64,000 bases of DNA from Halomonas sp. Bachu 37. Its GTDB lineage: Bacteria; Pseudomonadota; Gammaproteobacteria; Pseudomonadales; Halomonadaceae. The stretch covers positions 62,001-126,000 of the forward strand of contig NZ_CP137552.1 of NCBI RefSeq assembly GCF_039691755.1. Direction: 5' to 3'. Positions 17,749-30,306 of this stretch are shown one piece after another; position 1 is the first letter of the stretch, and each line of letters starts with the position of its first letter. Below the pieces are notes generated by a model. It was given only the letters and a program-made list of their open reading frames with translations. It was not told the origin of the DNA and did not search any database. Made by a program: the position numbers and the translations under genes.

Positions 17749-19169
17749 GCGTCGAAATCTATACGCCGCAGGCCTTCCATCGTCAGGCCCACGACGCCCT
17801 GGGCAATCCGCAGATACGGGGCAACTTCCGCAAGGCCATGGATGGTCTGATGACCAAGCGGCGCGACATATTCAACGACTGGGACCTGGAGACGCTGCGT
17901 GAGCTGGGGGCGAATATTCGCCTGCGGGCGCTGGCCAAGCTTCCCGACCTTCTCGAGCAGCTGGAGGCCAACTGCCAGGCCAACGGAATCCAGATGCACT
18001 GGGCCGAGGATGGCGACCAGGCGTGTCGTATCATCCGCGAAATATGCCAGGCGCGCGGTGCCAAGTCGGTGATCAAGGGCAAGTCGATGGTTTCCGAGGA
18101 GATGCACCTGAATGCGCATCTGGAAGAGGCGGGCATCGAGGCGCTGGAGTCGGATCTCGGCGAATACCTGGTACAGCTCAATGAACAGACGCCGTCGCAT
18201 ATCATCATGCCGGCGATTCACCTCAATACCGATGAGATTTCCGACATCCTGCATGACAAGACGGGTACCGAGCGCACCCGCGATGTCGACTACATGACGG
18301 CGGCAGCCAGACAGCAGTTGCGTGAACGTTTCATGTCCGCCGATGTGGGGGTTTCCGGCGTCAACTTCGCGGTGGCTGAAACGGGTACGCTGTGCCTGGT
18401 GGAGAACGAAGGTAACGGGCGCATGACCACCACCGTGCCGCCGGTGCATATCGCCGTGACCGGTATCGAGAAAGTGGTGGAACATCTGCGCGACGTGGCG
18501 CCGCTTTATGCGCTATTGACCCGTTCGGCCACCGGCCAACACGTCACCACCTATTTCAACCTGATCAACTCGCCGCGCAAGCGGGGAGAGCGCGATGGGC
18601 CCGAGGAGGTTCATCTGGTGCTGGTCGACAACGGCCGCTCCAGCATTTATCAGGATGACGAGCTGCTCGATACGTTGCGTTGCATTCGCTGCGGCGCCTG
18701 CATGAATCATTGCCCCGTCTACACGCGGGTGGGCGGGCATACCTACGGTACCACCTATCCCGGTCCGATCGGCAGTATCCTGATGCCGCACATGCTGGGG
18801 CTGGAGGCGACCCAGGACTTGCCAAGTGCCTCCAGCCTTTGCGGCGCTTGCGGTGAGGTCTGCCCGGTCAAGATTCCCATTCCGGACCTGCTGGTGCGTC
18901 TGCGCAAGGAGGCCGTAGGAGAGGGGCGAGGAAACGTTCTCGGTGCCGGTGTCAAACGTAACAAGAAGGAAGTTGCCGCCTGGAAAAGCTGGCAGTGGAT
19001 GGCGACCCATCCCGGTGCCTGGCGCGGCGGCACGGCTATTGCCGGCAAGTTGCAAGTGATGATGCCGGCCAAGCTCGGCCCCTGGACCGATTATCGCACC
19101 ATGCCGAAACCGGCCAAGACGTCGCTGCATGCCTTGATGAAGCGACACCGTCAGGAGAAAGAGTCATGA
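17745..19169 (+). CDS. lldF: L-lactate oxidation complex, Fe-S subunit LldF (LutB)
   Basis: The large iron-sulfur subunit, 474 residues. The N-terminal LUD domain is visible in SVIKGKSMVSEEMHLNAHLE, AVAETGTLCLVENEGNGRM and TVPPVHIAVTGIEKVV. The ferredoxin part has two 4Fe-4S motifs, CIRCGACMNHCPVY and CGACGEVCPVKIPIPDLL. Electrons from lactate pass through these clusters. The start overlaps the lldE stop (ATGA) and follows GGCGGAGAACTTC, so expression is coupled. lldG follows with the same ATGA overlap. The length agrees with LutB. Confidence 0.95.
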   Translation: MSVEIYTPQAFHRQAHDALGNPQIRGNFRKAMDGLMTKRRDIFNDWDLETLRELGANIRLRALAKLPDLLEQLEANCQANGIQMHWAEDGDQACRIIREICQARGAKSVIKGKSMVSEEMHLNAHLEEAGIEALESDLGEYLVQLNEQTPSHIIMPAIHLNTDEISDILHDKTGTERTRDVDYMTAAARQQLRERFMSADVGVSGVNFAVAETGTLCLVENEGNGRMTTTVPPVHIAVTGIEKVVEHLRDVAPLYALLTRSATGQHVTTYFNLINSPRKRGERDGPEEVHLVLVDNGRSSIYQDDELLDTLRCIRCGACMNHCPVYTRVGGHTYGTTYPGPIGSILMPHMLGLEATQDLPSASSLCGACGEVCPVKIPIPDLLVRLRKEAVGEGRGNVLGAGVKRNKKEVAAWKSWQWMATHPGAWRGGTAIAGKLQVMMPAKLGPWTDYRTMPKPAKTSLHALMKRHRQEKES

Positions 19170-19819
19170 GCGCACGCGATACGATTCTCAGGCGCTTGCG
19201 CGAGCGTACCGACGGCCCGTTGGCTGCGCCGAAAAGTGATTTTGCCGTGGTCACGGGGCGCGGCTGGAGCCATGACGAACGCCTGGAGCGTTTCGAGCGC
19301 TGGATCACTTCGGTGCATGGTGAAGTGATCCACACCCAGCGCGACAACTGGCTTGAGGTGTTGAGCCAAGTCGTCTCGGCAAAATCCATTCGCCGGCTGG
19401 CGCTGGGCCGAGAGCACCCGGTCGCGGCTGAAGTGCGCATGGAGCTTGCCGCCAGCGAGTTGAAGTTGGTGGACTCCGACCGGGACGTGGAGGGCTGGCA
19501 GCGTGAGCTTTTCGAGCAGGTGGATGCAGGGCTAACCTCGGTTCGGGGCGCTATTGCCGAGACAGGCAGCCTCTGGCTGTGGCCGACGCAGGACGAGCCA
19601 CGCCAGCTTAGCCTGGTGCCTCCCATCCATATCGCCGTGCTTGATGCATCCAGCATCGAGGACACTCTCTTCGATGTGATCGAGGCACATGGTTGGTCGC
19701 AACAGATGCCGACCAATGCGCTGTTGATTTCAGGGCCGAGCAAGACGGCGGATATCGAGCAGACCCTGGCTTATGGAGTGCACGGGCCGAAAGAGTTGGT
19801 CGTGATCGTGCGCCATTAA
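19166..19819 (+). CDS. lldG: L-lactate oxidation complex, LUD-domain subunit LldG (LutC)
   Basis: A 217-residue LUD-domain protein, the third subunit of the LldEFG complex. The family motifs GAIAETGSLWLWP and LSLVPPIHIAVLDA are present, ending with HGPKELVVIVRH (canonical HGPxxLxVxLL). The start follows CAGGAGAAAGAGTC and overlaps the lldF stop (ATGA). No lactate permease (lldP) or FAD-linked D-lactate dehydrogenase follows; the rRNA operon promoters begin about 30 bases after the stop. Lactate uptake must be encoded elsewhere. Confidence 0.93.
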   Translation: MSARDTILRRLRERTDGPLAAPKSDFAVVTGRGWSHDERLERFERWITSVHGEVIHTQRDNWLEVLSQVVSAKSIRRLALGREHPVAAEVRMELAASELKLVDSDRDVEGWQRELFEQVDAGLTSVRGAIAETGSLWLWPTQDEPRQLSLVPPIHIAVLDASSIEDTLFDVIEAHGWSQQMPTNALLISGPSKTADIEQTLAYGVHGPKELVVIVRH

Positions 19820-19847
19820 AGTCGCTTGTCATTTTTTTACAAACCTC

Positions 19848-19876
19848 TTGCCAACCCCGCCGCGAATCCGTAAAGT
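19848..19876 (+). promoter_or_regulatory. rRNA operon promoter P1
   Basis: TTGCCA (19848-19853) is 17 bases from TAAAGT (19871-19876). An AT-rich stretch with a run of seven T lies just upstream, like an UP element. A GC-rich discriminator region follows, as is usual for stringently controlled rRNA promoters. Confidence 0.65.
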
Positions 19877-19993
19877 ACGCATCCGCTGCCGGGGACGCCA
19901 AGCGTTTCCAGCGGTGGATGAAGGTGAAAACCTTCGGATTGTCAGGAAGTTAGCGAAGTTTTGATCGCTCGCTTCACGCGCTGACATCAGCGG

Positions 19994-20021
19994 TTGACAA
20001 TCACCAGGAAATGCGTAGAAT
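19994..20021 (+). promoter_or_regulatory. rRNA operon promoter P2
   Basis: A consensus TTGACA (19994-19999) is 16 bases from TAGAAT (20016-20021), about 145 bases downstream of P1. Two tandem promoters are typical of rRNA operons in gammaproteobacteria. Confidence 0.8.
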
Positions 20022-20276
20022 ACGCCTTCCTCGCTGAGGCAAGCCAGTTCAACGGCAAGCCAGTGACTTCTCTTGAAGTTCAGCAGCGAAACAGCTCTTT
20101 AACAATTTGATCAGGTAATTCATGTGGGCGCTTGCCGATGAGGGTGATAAATCACCAAATATCAAGGCAAGCGAACACCAAGATACACTTAGGTGTATCA
20201 CAGTGAATTCGTTTGAAACCTTGAGCCAAGATTGGTTCGCTTTCTCCTTCGGGAGAGCAAGAACCGCAATGATTGT
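20022..20276 (+). other. 16S rRNA leader with boxA and processing stem
   Basis: The leader contains the antitermination boxA GCTCTTTAACA (20094-20104). It is followed by a segment (20109-20136) complementary to 21829-21857 after the 16S gene; together they form the RNase III processing stem around 16S. Two small hairpins follow: GATACAC/GTGTATC at 20182-20199, and a CTCC-TTCG-GGAG tetraloop stem near 20244. No protein gene is seen between 19820 and 20276. Confidence 0.8.
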
Positions 20277-21809
<1,533 letters not shown>

Positions 21810-22118
21810 AACGATGCGTCATCCTCGCGGCAAGCGCTCACAATGAATTACCTGATCAGAATGCTGTTGATACGCAGTGATAAGGGGTTTTGCTCTTCTC
21901 ACGTTAAAAAGAAAAAAGAAAAGTCTTTTAAAGATATTCTCCTTTTTTCAACGTGAAAGAACCCTTATCACTGCGCATAGCAGTCGCTCTTTAACAATGT
22001 ATATCATGCTGACATAAACGTCTTTTTAAGACGTTTATACGTAAATTGTTTTGTGATACGTCTCAAGCGTATCCGGCAATCGTTATCATTGCGAGATTCA
22101 GACTCCTTCGGGTTATAG
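21810..22118 (+). other. 16S-23S spacer without tRNA genes
   Basis: A 309-base spacer. It has no tRNA-Ile, tRNA-Ala or tRNA-Glu gene; no TGGTAGCTCAG-type D-arm or GGTTCGA-type T-arm is present. It contains the 3' half of the 16S processing stem (21829-21857), a long hairpin (21873-21975), a second boxA GCTCTTTAACA (21986-21996), a perfect 10-bp hairpin (22015-22024 with 22028-22037), and a 5' strand of the 23S processing stem (22081-22090 and 22113 onward). Confidence 0.85.
21873..21975 (+). repeat. Long hairpin in the 16S-23S spacer
   Basis: CGCAGTGATAAGGG (21873-21886) pairs perfectly with CCCTTATCACTGCG (21962-21975). Inside it CACGTT (21900-21905) pairs with AACGTG (21950-21955), and GAAAAAAG (21911-21918) with CTTTTTTC (21942-21949). 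The element occupies the place where tRNA genes usually sit. Confidence 0.85.
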
Positions 22119-25009
<2,891 letters not shown>

Positions 25010-25179
25010 ATAACACCCAAGGGGTCTGCTCAAAATGATAACGATCGCGTGTGAACACACGCAGAGAACCGGATACGCAACGAGTAAGCGACACGCTTGC
25101 TTGAAGTGACAGAGACGCTCACAAAACACGTCAATGGCAACACACCAGGACGACACAGCATGATATGCATTACCCGTTA
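25010..25179 (+). other. 23S-5S spacer
   Basis: A 170-base spacer with no tRNA. AATGATAACG (25034-25043) pairs with CGTTATCATT (22081-22090), extending the 23S processing stem. Confidence 0.75.
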
Positions 25180-25298
25180 CGCCTGACGACCATAGCGAGT
25201 GGGAACCACCTGATCCCTTGCCGAACTCAGCAGTGAAACCGCTTAGCGCCGATGGTAGTGTGGGGCTTCCCCATGCGAGAGTAGGTCATCGTCAGGCA
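25180..25298 (+). rRNA. rrf: 5S ribosomal RNA
   Basis: About 119 bases with the closing stem GCCTGAC (25181-25187) and GTCAGGC (25291-25297). The conserved core TTGCCGAACTCAGCAGTGAA and the GATGGTAGTGTGGGG segment are present. The ends are accurate to within two bases. Confidence 0.95.
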
Positions 25299-25310
25299 CC
25301 TATCCTGCAG

Positions 25311-25340
25311 AGAACCCAGCCACCCGGCTGGGTTTTTTGT
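25311..25340 (+). terminator. rRNA operon terminator 1
   Basis: AACCCAGC (25313-25320) and GCTGGGTT (25327-25334) form a stem with a six-base loop, followed by a T-run. It lies 13 bases after the 5S gene. Confidence 0.92.
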
Positions 25341-25455
25341 GTGCGGGAGAGAAAGCCAGCCACAAGGGCGCTCAATGGTGACCTGCTCCCCTCTAGCTTA
25401 ACCGTTTTCAGCTTTATAATGTTCAAGGGGAAAGGTCAGCCGGAGCCCGGCGCAG

Positions 25456-25506
25456 TCGTCGTCAGCACCTATCCCGCCCCCCAGCTTCGCATGAGCTGGG
25501 GTTTTT
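25456..25506 (+). terminator. rRNA operon terminator 2, preceded by a 5S-tail remnant
   Basis: CCCCAGCT (25479-25486) and AGCTGGGG (25494-25501) form a stem with a seven-base loop, followed by five T. The 17 bases before it (TCGTCAGCACCTATCC, near 25458-25474) resemble the end of the 5S gene plus its tail (ATCGTCAGGCACCTATCC at 25288-25305). The region from 25341 to 25636 holds no gene that I can support. Confidence 0.85.
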
Positions 25507-25636
25507 ACGTTTGGGGGCGTCTAAAAAGAGAACATCCTGTGTGTCATACGATATCCCCACGGCAAATGCCTGGGGGGATGATCAGCGTGACATGGAAACG
25601 GGAAAGTAGCGCGTGAAAGGGAAGACAACCTTGTTT

Positions 25637-26086
25637 TCAGGCAGAGGCGTTGATGCGGCCTGATTGAGGACCATTACGTCCATCGGCTTGGTAAAGAGTT
25701 TTTTCCGCGATCTGGCGGATATAGTCCAGCATATGCTGGTTGTGCTTCATGCGTACCGAGAGCATTTGACCCGTCAACTGGTTCATGCGCGCCGTACGTT
25801 CACTATTGTTCAACAGCTCAGCCCACGTTTCATGGCAACCGGCGTCCTTGGCTGCCTGTGTGGCACCGCTGATTCCGGCGGCATAACCCAGGCGCTGCTG
25901 CACGTTGCGACGTAAAGTCTCCATACGCTCGAGATCAGCAAGCAATGTCTGTTTCTGCTCGGCGACACTGGCCAGGGCGTCCCCGTCGATGCTTCCGCTT
26001 GTCAGCAGTTGTTGCTCGTGCTCGAGCAATCGCATCAGGGATGTCAGGCGTGCAAGTTGGTCGTCAAGCATACGGGCAAGACTCAT
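25637..26086 (-). CDS. flgN: Flagellar export chaperone FlgN
   Basis: FlgN is a cytoplasmic chaperone that binds the hook-junction proteins FlgK and FlgL before export. The 149-residue protein is almost all alpha-helical. The family pattern is seen in LARLTSLMRLLEHEQQLLTS, in the central AEQKQTLLADLERMETLRR, and in the late MNQLTGQMLSVRMKHNQHML segment. The C-terminal third usually binds the clients. The start overlaps the flgM stop by four bases, so the two are cotranscribed from the flgM promoter. Confidence 0.88.
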   Translation of the reverse strand: MSLARMLDDQLARLTSLMRLLEHEQQLLTSGSIDGDALASVAEQKQTLLADLERMETLRRNVQQRLGYAAGISGATQAAKDAGCHETWAELLNNSERTARMNQLTGQMLSVRMKHNQHMLDYIRQIAEKTLYQADGRNGPQSGRINASA

Positions 26087-26367
26087 GACAGGTCGCTTCC
26101 TCCCGTTTCGCGGAGACTTTCGATCAGACCATCCGCGATACGGTCGGCGCGGATTTCCATGCGCCCTTCGCGGATTGCACTGCGTATTTCCTCTACCTTG
26201 GCGGTATCGATATCCTGCTGATCGCCAATGGAAGCCTGGCTGAGCTGTGTCGTGGCTCGGCTTTCAGTCTTGGGCTCTGTGGTAGGGGACGAGCCCGCTT
26301 TCTGCGTTTCATCCCGCTGCTGTGGCTGGTTGTTGCGCAGCAGTGGATTGAGATTGTCAATTTTCAC
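26083..26367 (-). CDS. flgM: Anti-sigma28 factor FlgM
   Basis: FlgM holds FliA (sigma28) inactive until the hook-basal body is complete, and is then exported. The 94-residue protein begins with KIDNLNPL, typical of FlgM, has a disordered Gln/Thr/Ser-rich middle, and a C-terminal sigma-binding helix region (VEEIRSAIREGRMEIRADRI, then ADGLIESLRE). The GTG at 26367 is chosen because FlgM proteins begin M-x-I-D and GAGG lies eight bases before it; a GTG at 26400 is in frame but gives an atypical N-terminus. A near-perfect sigma28 promoter lies upstream at 26419-26445, giving feedback control. Confidence 0.9.
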   Translation of the reverse strand: MKIDNLNPLLRNNQPQQRDETQKAGSSPTTEPKTESRATTQLSQASIGDQQDIDTAKVEEIRSAIREGRMEIRADRIADGLIESLRETGGSDLS

Positions 26368-26418
26368 GTCGCTTGCCTCATCGTCGCCGTTTAATAGCAC
26401 TCATGCCAGTTGGTATCA

Positions 26419-26445
26419 CTATCGGCCTTCGGCGGAGAGACTTTA
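26419..26445 (-). promoter_or_regulatory. Sigma28 (FliA) promoter of flgMN
   Basis: On the minus strand it reads TAAAGTCT, then 11 bases, then GCCGATAG, against the consensus TAAAGTTT-N11-GCCGATAA. It sits between flgA and flgM, so flgMN can be expressed late, separately from flgA. Confidence 0.92.
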
Positions 26446-26453
26446 GGGGTCGA

Positions 26454-27176
26454 TCAAAAATCTATTATCAGAGTCCCTTCTTCGGCGACACGTGCGGTCA
26501 ATACTTCCCGTGCACCAAAACGCACGCGGACACGATCTCCCACGCCGCCACTCTCCAATGCTTCACCTTCACGGCTAACCCGAAAGGCGCTTCCACGTGC
26601 TTCGACTACGACGCGCTGGCCGCGTTCAATTACGGTGGGTGCTTGGAGGTAGTGTGACTGAAAGACGCTGCCGGCGCGTATTGGGCGACGCGCTACCTGA
26701 CCGACGATGTCAGCCGCTTCCAGCAGGGCTTGGGACGGAAGTTCATTCAAATTGCCGGCATGCTCTTCCAGCATGTCGGCCGTGACGAGAGTGCCACGCT
26801 CGATGGCCGAGGCAGCCTTGACGAAATTGCCGATAACGCCGACTTCCGCTTGCAGGTAGCGTACCTGGCGCCCCGTGTCGCCGCAGCGTACCCCAACCGA
26901 GACTCTGCCTAGCGGTGATTGGCTGGTGTTGGTCAGAAATGGTTCGGGAGCCACGCAAGGCGGTAGATGGGGGGAGGGTGGCTGTACTTCGATAAGAATT
27001 TCTTCGCCTAGCGGACTCGCCTGTTCATAGAGAAAGGCATGGACCTGTTGCATGAGTTCTTCGTTATCGGAAGAGGCAAGGGCCACGCTTGGAGCCAGCA
27101 ATAACATCAAGCCCACCTTGAATAAAAAACCACGGGCTAAACGAAGAACTAAGCAATATGTATGAGGCAAACACAT
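26454..27176 (-). CDS. flgA: Flagellar P-ring assembly chaperone FlgA
   Basis: FlgA is a periplasmic chaperone for P-ring (FlgI) assembly. The 240-residue product has a signal peptide ending near SVALASSDN. The C-terminal SAF-like domain shows the family pattern: ERGTLVTADMLEEHAG, VGQVARRPIRAGSVF, VIERGQRVVVEARGSAFRV and the final GTLIIDF. A cysteine pair (PPCVAPE and GVRCGDTG) may form a disulfide. The gene is divergent from flgB across 188 bases, and flgMN follows on the same strand behind its own sigma28 promoter. Confidence 0.92.
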   Translation of the reverse strand: MCLPHTYCLVLRLARGFLFKVGLMLLLAPSVALASSDNEELMQQVHAFLYEQASPLGEEILIEVQPPSPHLPPCVAPEPFLTNTSQSPLGRVSVGVRCGDTGRQVRYLQAEVGVIGNFVKAASAIERGTLVTADMLEEHAGNLNELPSQALLEAADIVGQVARRPIRAGSVFQSHYLQAPTVIERGQRVVVEARGSAFRVSREGEALESGGVGDRVRVRFGAREVLTARVAEEGTLIIDF

Positions 27177-27364
27177 AAGAGCGGCCCGCAGTGATGAGAA
27201 AAGGTGAGATTGAGAACGTGTTATTGTAGCTTTTTGCAGTGCGATACAGCATTAGAAATACTGGTGAAAACCGGGGTTGTTCCATGCTTTAGGCTGGCAA
27301 GGCCCGCGCTATTCTTCATCATCAAAATTATCTTCGAATTTTTACCTCCTGAGAGAGGGTTGGC

Positions 27365-27790
27365 ATGATCGATCAGCTAGCGGCATCGCTCAACTATCAC
27401 CAGCAGGCTCTGGGCCTTCGACAAGCGCGTCACGAGGTGCTGGCCAGCAATATTGCAAACGCTGACACGCCTAACTACAAGGCGCGGGACATGGACTTCG
27501 CCAGCGAACTGGAAAAGGCGGTATCTCAAGGGTCTCCAGGAGGCGCTTCCGGCGGGTTGAGCTTGGCTCGTACCTCGGAGCGGCATCTTCAAGGAGAAGG
27601 CCCACCCACGGGAGCGGGACGTAGTGAATTGCTTTACCGCATCCCGGATCAACCCAGTCTCGATGGCAATACGGTGGACATGGATCGAGAGCGTACCCAG
27701 TTCGCGGATAACGCCGTGCGTTACCAGGCGGGGCTGACGATTATCAATAGCCGCATCCAGGGGCTGAAAAACGCCATGCAGCCGGAATAA
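27365..27790 (+). CDS. flgB: Flagellar proximal rod protein FlgB
   Basis: FlgB is a proximal rod subunit that joins the MS ring and FliE to the rest of the rod. The 141-residue protein has the rod motif LASNIANADTPNYKARDMDF near residue 30, and C-terminal helices with DNAVRYQAGLTIINSRIQGL. The ATG follows GAGAGGGTTGGC. It is the first gene of the flgBCDEFGHIJ operon, 16 bases before flgC. The operon promoter should be an FlhDC-dependent one in 27177-27364. Confidence 0.94.
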   Translation: MIDQLAASLNYHQQALGLRQARHEVLASNIANADTPNYKARDMDFASELEKAVSQGSPGGASGGLSLARTSERHLQGEGPPTGAGRSELLYRIPDQPSLDGNTVDMDRERTQFADNAVRYQAGLTIINSRIQGLKNAMQPE

Positions 27791-27805
27791 CCAAGGAATA
27801 ATTAA

Positions 27806-28213
27806 ATGTCGATGTTTTCCGTCTTTGATATTGCCGGTTCGGCAATGAGCGCCCAGTCCCAACGGATGAACGTAACCGCCAGCAACATGGCCAATGCCGA
27901 CAGCGTCGCCGGGCCGGATGGCGAGACCTATCGTGCCAAGCAGGTCATGTTCCAGACCCAGGCGCAGAACCGCTATGGAATCGGCGGCGTTCGTGTCACC
28001 GAAGTGGTGGAAGACCAATCGCCGCTGCGCATGGATTATCAACCGGGCCATCCCGCCGCTGATGAACAAGGCTACGTTACCAAACCCAATGTGGAGCCGG
28101 TTCATGAAATGGTCAATATGATTTCGGCTTCGCGCTCCTATCAAGCCAATGTCGAAGTCATGAACACCACCAAGCAGATGATGATGAAAACGCTCACTCT
28201 GGGAGAAGGATAA
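27806..28213 (+). CDS. flgC: Flagellar proximal rod protein FlgC
   Basis: FlgC is a proximal rod subunit, 135 residues. The N-terminal rod signature is [19 protein letters not shown], and the C-terminal one is [19 protein letters not shown], the shared helix of axial flagellar proteins. Both ends form the coiled-coil core. The start follows CAAGGAATAATTAA. flgD begins 3 bases after the stop. Confidence 0.95.
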   Translation: MSMFSVFDIAGSAMSAQSQRMNVTASNMANADSVAGPDGETYRAKQVMFQTQAQNRYGIGGVRVTEVVEDQSPLRMDYQPGHPAADEQGYVTKPNVEPVHEMVNMISASRSYQANVEVMNTTKQMMMKTLTLGEG

Positions 28214-28216
28214 GCC

Positions 28217-28906
28217 ATGAACATTGATACCAGTGTGATCAGCAGCATCAACTCCGGTGGTGCGGCGGCCAAGTCAGCGAGCCAATCCGCAGAGCTGCGG
28301 GACAGCTTCATGACACTGTTGATCACGCAGTTGAAGAACCAGGATCCGCTCAATCCCATGGAAAATGCGGAAATGACTTCTCAGCTAGCGCAGATCAACA
28401 CCGTCAATGGCATCGAAGACCTCAATGAAACGCTCAACGGCATTACCGAGCAGATGAACGCTTCTAAGATGATTCAGGCGTCTGGCTTGATTGGTAATGC
28501 CGTACTCGTGCCTGGTAACAACGTTAAAGTGAACATAGATGACGAAGGTAACAGCTATGCCACACCGTTTGGCATAGAGCTCGAAAAACCAGCCAATAGC
28601 GTAGAAATCACAGTGCGCAGTCGTGCAGGCGAAGTGGTGTACCGCAACGAAGTAAGCGCAGTGAGTGCAGGAGTTGAGTCTTTCCAGTGGGATGGGAAAA
28701 CCAATGACGGTGAAGCGCTACCTGCTGGTGATTACCGTGTTAGCTACGCTGCCAAAGATGCAGAAGGCAATGAGATCAGTGCTCAGCCGTTGAATTATGC
28801 CTTGGTGGAAGGTGTCACGCCGCAAGTGAAAGGCCAAGAGGTGCGCTTGGACTTAGGCGCTATTTATGGTCAGGTCACGCTTAACCAAATTAAACAGATT
28901 CTTTGA
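28217..28906 (+). CDS. flgD: Hook cap / hook assembly protein FlgD
   Basis: FlgD caps the growing hook and guides FlgE polymerisation. The 229-residue protein has the conserved N-terminal segment FMTLLITQLKNQDPLNPMEN and AEMTSQLAQINTVNGIEDLN, which carry the export and cap contacts. The C-terminal half is the Ig/FnIII-like part with ESFQWDGKTNDGEALPAGDY. From about 28460 onward the codon use becomes AT-richer than in flgB and flgC. The change continues into flgE and suggests a recombined segment. Confidence 0.94.
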   Translation: MNIDTSVISSINSGGAAAKSASQSAELRDSFMTLLITQLKNQDPLNPMENAEMTSQLAQINTVNGIEDLNETLNGITEQMNASKMIQASGLIGNAVLVPGNNVKVNIDDEGNSYATPFGIELEKPANSVEITVRSRAGEVVYRNEVSAVSAGVESFQWDGKTNDGEALPAGDYRVSYAAKDAEGNEISAQPLNYALVEGVTPQVKGQEVRLDLGAIYGQVTLNQIKQIL

Positions 28907-28961
28907 TCTCGCGGCGTTCAACGCTAACGACGCATCACATTGTTATATTCAGGGGAATTAC

Positions 28962-30281
28962 ATGAGCTTTTCACAAGCACTCAGTGGTCTAAGCGCACAG
29001 CAAGCTAAGCTCGCCGTCACCGGTAACAATATTGCCAACTCCCAAACAGTGGGATTTAAAGGGTCTAACGTACAGTTCGCCGATGTTTATGCCCAGCAGA
29101 TCGGCCTAGGTACCCGTGTTGCCGCAACCATGCAGGACTTCACCCAGGGCAACATAGAGTCGTCAGGCCGTAACTTGGACTTGGCGATTGCCGGTGAAGG
29201 CTTCTTCCGTTTTCAGCTCCCCAATGGCGATATCGGCTACTCCCGCAACGGCCAGCTAAACTTGACTGCCGATGGGCGTTTAATCAACTCCCAGGGGGCC
29301 CAGATTATGGGGTATGGACTTAGTGACGCTAATGATCTTTTCTCACCAATTGCACAAGGCGGAGCACCAGTACCTATCAGCGTGCCGGCTGATGATATGC
29401 CAGCTCGTGCAACAGGTTCTAGCGAGGGAGAGAATTCGGGTGTCCAAGCGGTCTATAATTTAGATGCCAGTATCGACGTTAATAATGCTGACCTTCGCAA
29501 TCAAGCTGAAGTGTTCAATAGCTTAGAAGCAAAGCAAGATGAAGATAACGATGCAGTAACAGAAATTAATTACCATTACTCAAACTCTTTTACTGTATAC
29601 GACTCATTAGGTACTGCGCAAAGTGTGACAGCGTATTTTGAAAAAACAGGGGAAAATGCGTGGTCAGTAAAGACAGCAGTAAACGGAATTTACACAGGAA
29701 TAGCTAACGACTTTGCTCTTAAATTTAAAAGTGACGGTACGCTTGAAAGAAATGGTGATGGGGATATTATAGGTGTGGAAGGCAGCGATAGGTCGGCAAT
29801 TACAATCACTAGCGCAGATGCGTTAGGTACCGGTGCCAATGATTTAACATTCAACTTTCGTTTAGCTGGAACAACACAGTTTTCAAATAGCTCTACTAAT
29901 AACACTCTTAGTCAAGATGGTTACACATCCGGTTCCCTTATAGGAGTTACCATCGAAGAGGATGGTACCGTTATGAGGAACTTCTCCAATGAGCAGACAG
30001 TTGCTGCAGGCCAGGTCGCCATGGTGAGCTTCCGTAATCCCGAAGGCTTGAACCCTTCAGGCGATAACCTGTGGTCGGCGACAGGCTCCTCTGGCCCTGA
30101 GCTGGTGGGCGCGCCGGGTACCGGTCAGCGAGGGTTAGTTCAAGCCAGTGCGATTGAAACTTCTAATGTGGACTTGGCGCGTGAGCTGGTGGATATGATC
30201 GTTGCCCAGCGTGCCTACCAGGCCAACTCGCAAACCATCAGCACCCAGGATGAGCTCCTGCAAACCATTATCAATATCTAA
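28962..30281 (+). CDS. flgE: Flagellar hook protein FlgE
   Basis: FlgE is the hook subunit, 439 residues. The N-terminal D0/D1 part begins MSFSQALSGLSAQQAKLAVT with NNIANSQTVGFKGSNVQFAD, and the C-terminal part ends in LARELVDMIVAQRAYQANSQ. ATG 28962 follows AGGGGAATTAC. The middle of the protein, the surface-exposed D2 region (about bases 29330-29990), is much richer in A and T than its surroundings. A hand count gives 20 GC of 60 at 29521-29580, against 36 of 60 in flgG at 31321-31380. The frame stays open, so this is a functional variable domain, probably exchanged by recombination. Confidence 0.95.
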   Translation: MSFSQALSGLSAQQAKLAVTGNNIANSQTVGFKGSNVQFADVYAQQIGLGTRVAATMQDFTQGNIESSGRNLDLAIAGEGFFRFQLPNGDIGYSRNGQLNLTADGRLINSQGAQIMGYGLSDANDLFSPIAQGGAPVPISVPADDMPARATGSSEGENSGVQAVYNLDASIDVNNADLRNQAEVFNSLEAKQDEDNDAVTEINYHYSNSFTVYDSLGTAQSVTAYFEKTGENAWSVKTAVNGIYTGIANDFALKFKSDGTLERNGDGDIIGVEGSDRSAITITSADALGTGANDLTFNFRLAGTTQFSNSSTNNTLSQDGYTSGSLIGVTIEEDGTVMRNFSNEQTVAAGQVAMVSFRNPEGLNPSGDNLWSATGSSGPELVGAPGTGQRGLVQASAIETSNVDLARELVDMIVAQRAYQANSQTISTQDELLQTIINI

Positions 30282-30306
30282 TTAATGGCAGTGTAGAGAG
30301 CTATCT

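Noticed and set aside
25341..25636. Possible tRNA or small gene after the 5S rRNA
   Set aside because: No cloverleaf, D-arm or T-arm pattern was found, and the only coherent elements are the two terminators and the 5S-tail remnant.
27295..27311. Sigma54-like promoter (TGGCAAGGCCCGCGCTA, GG-N10-GC) before flgB
   Set aside because: The -12 region fits poorly. The locus carries flhDC and sigma28 promoters, so an FlhDC-type promoter is expected; the match is probably chance.
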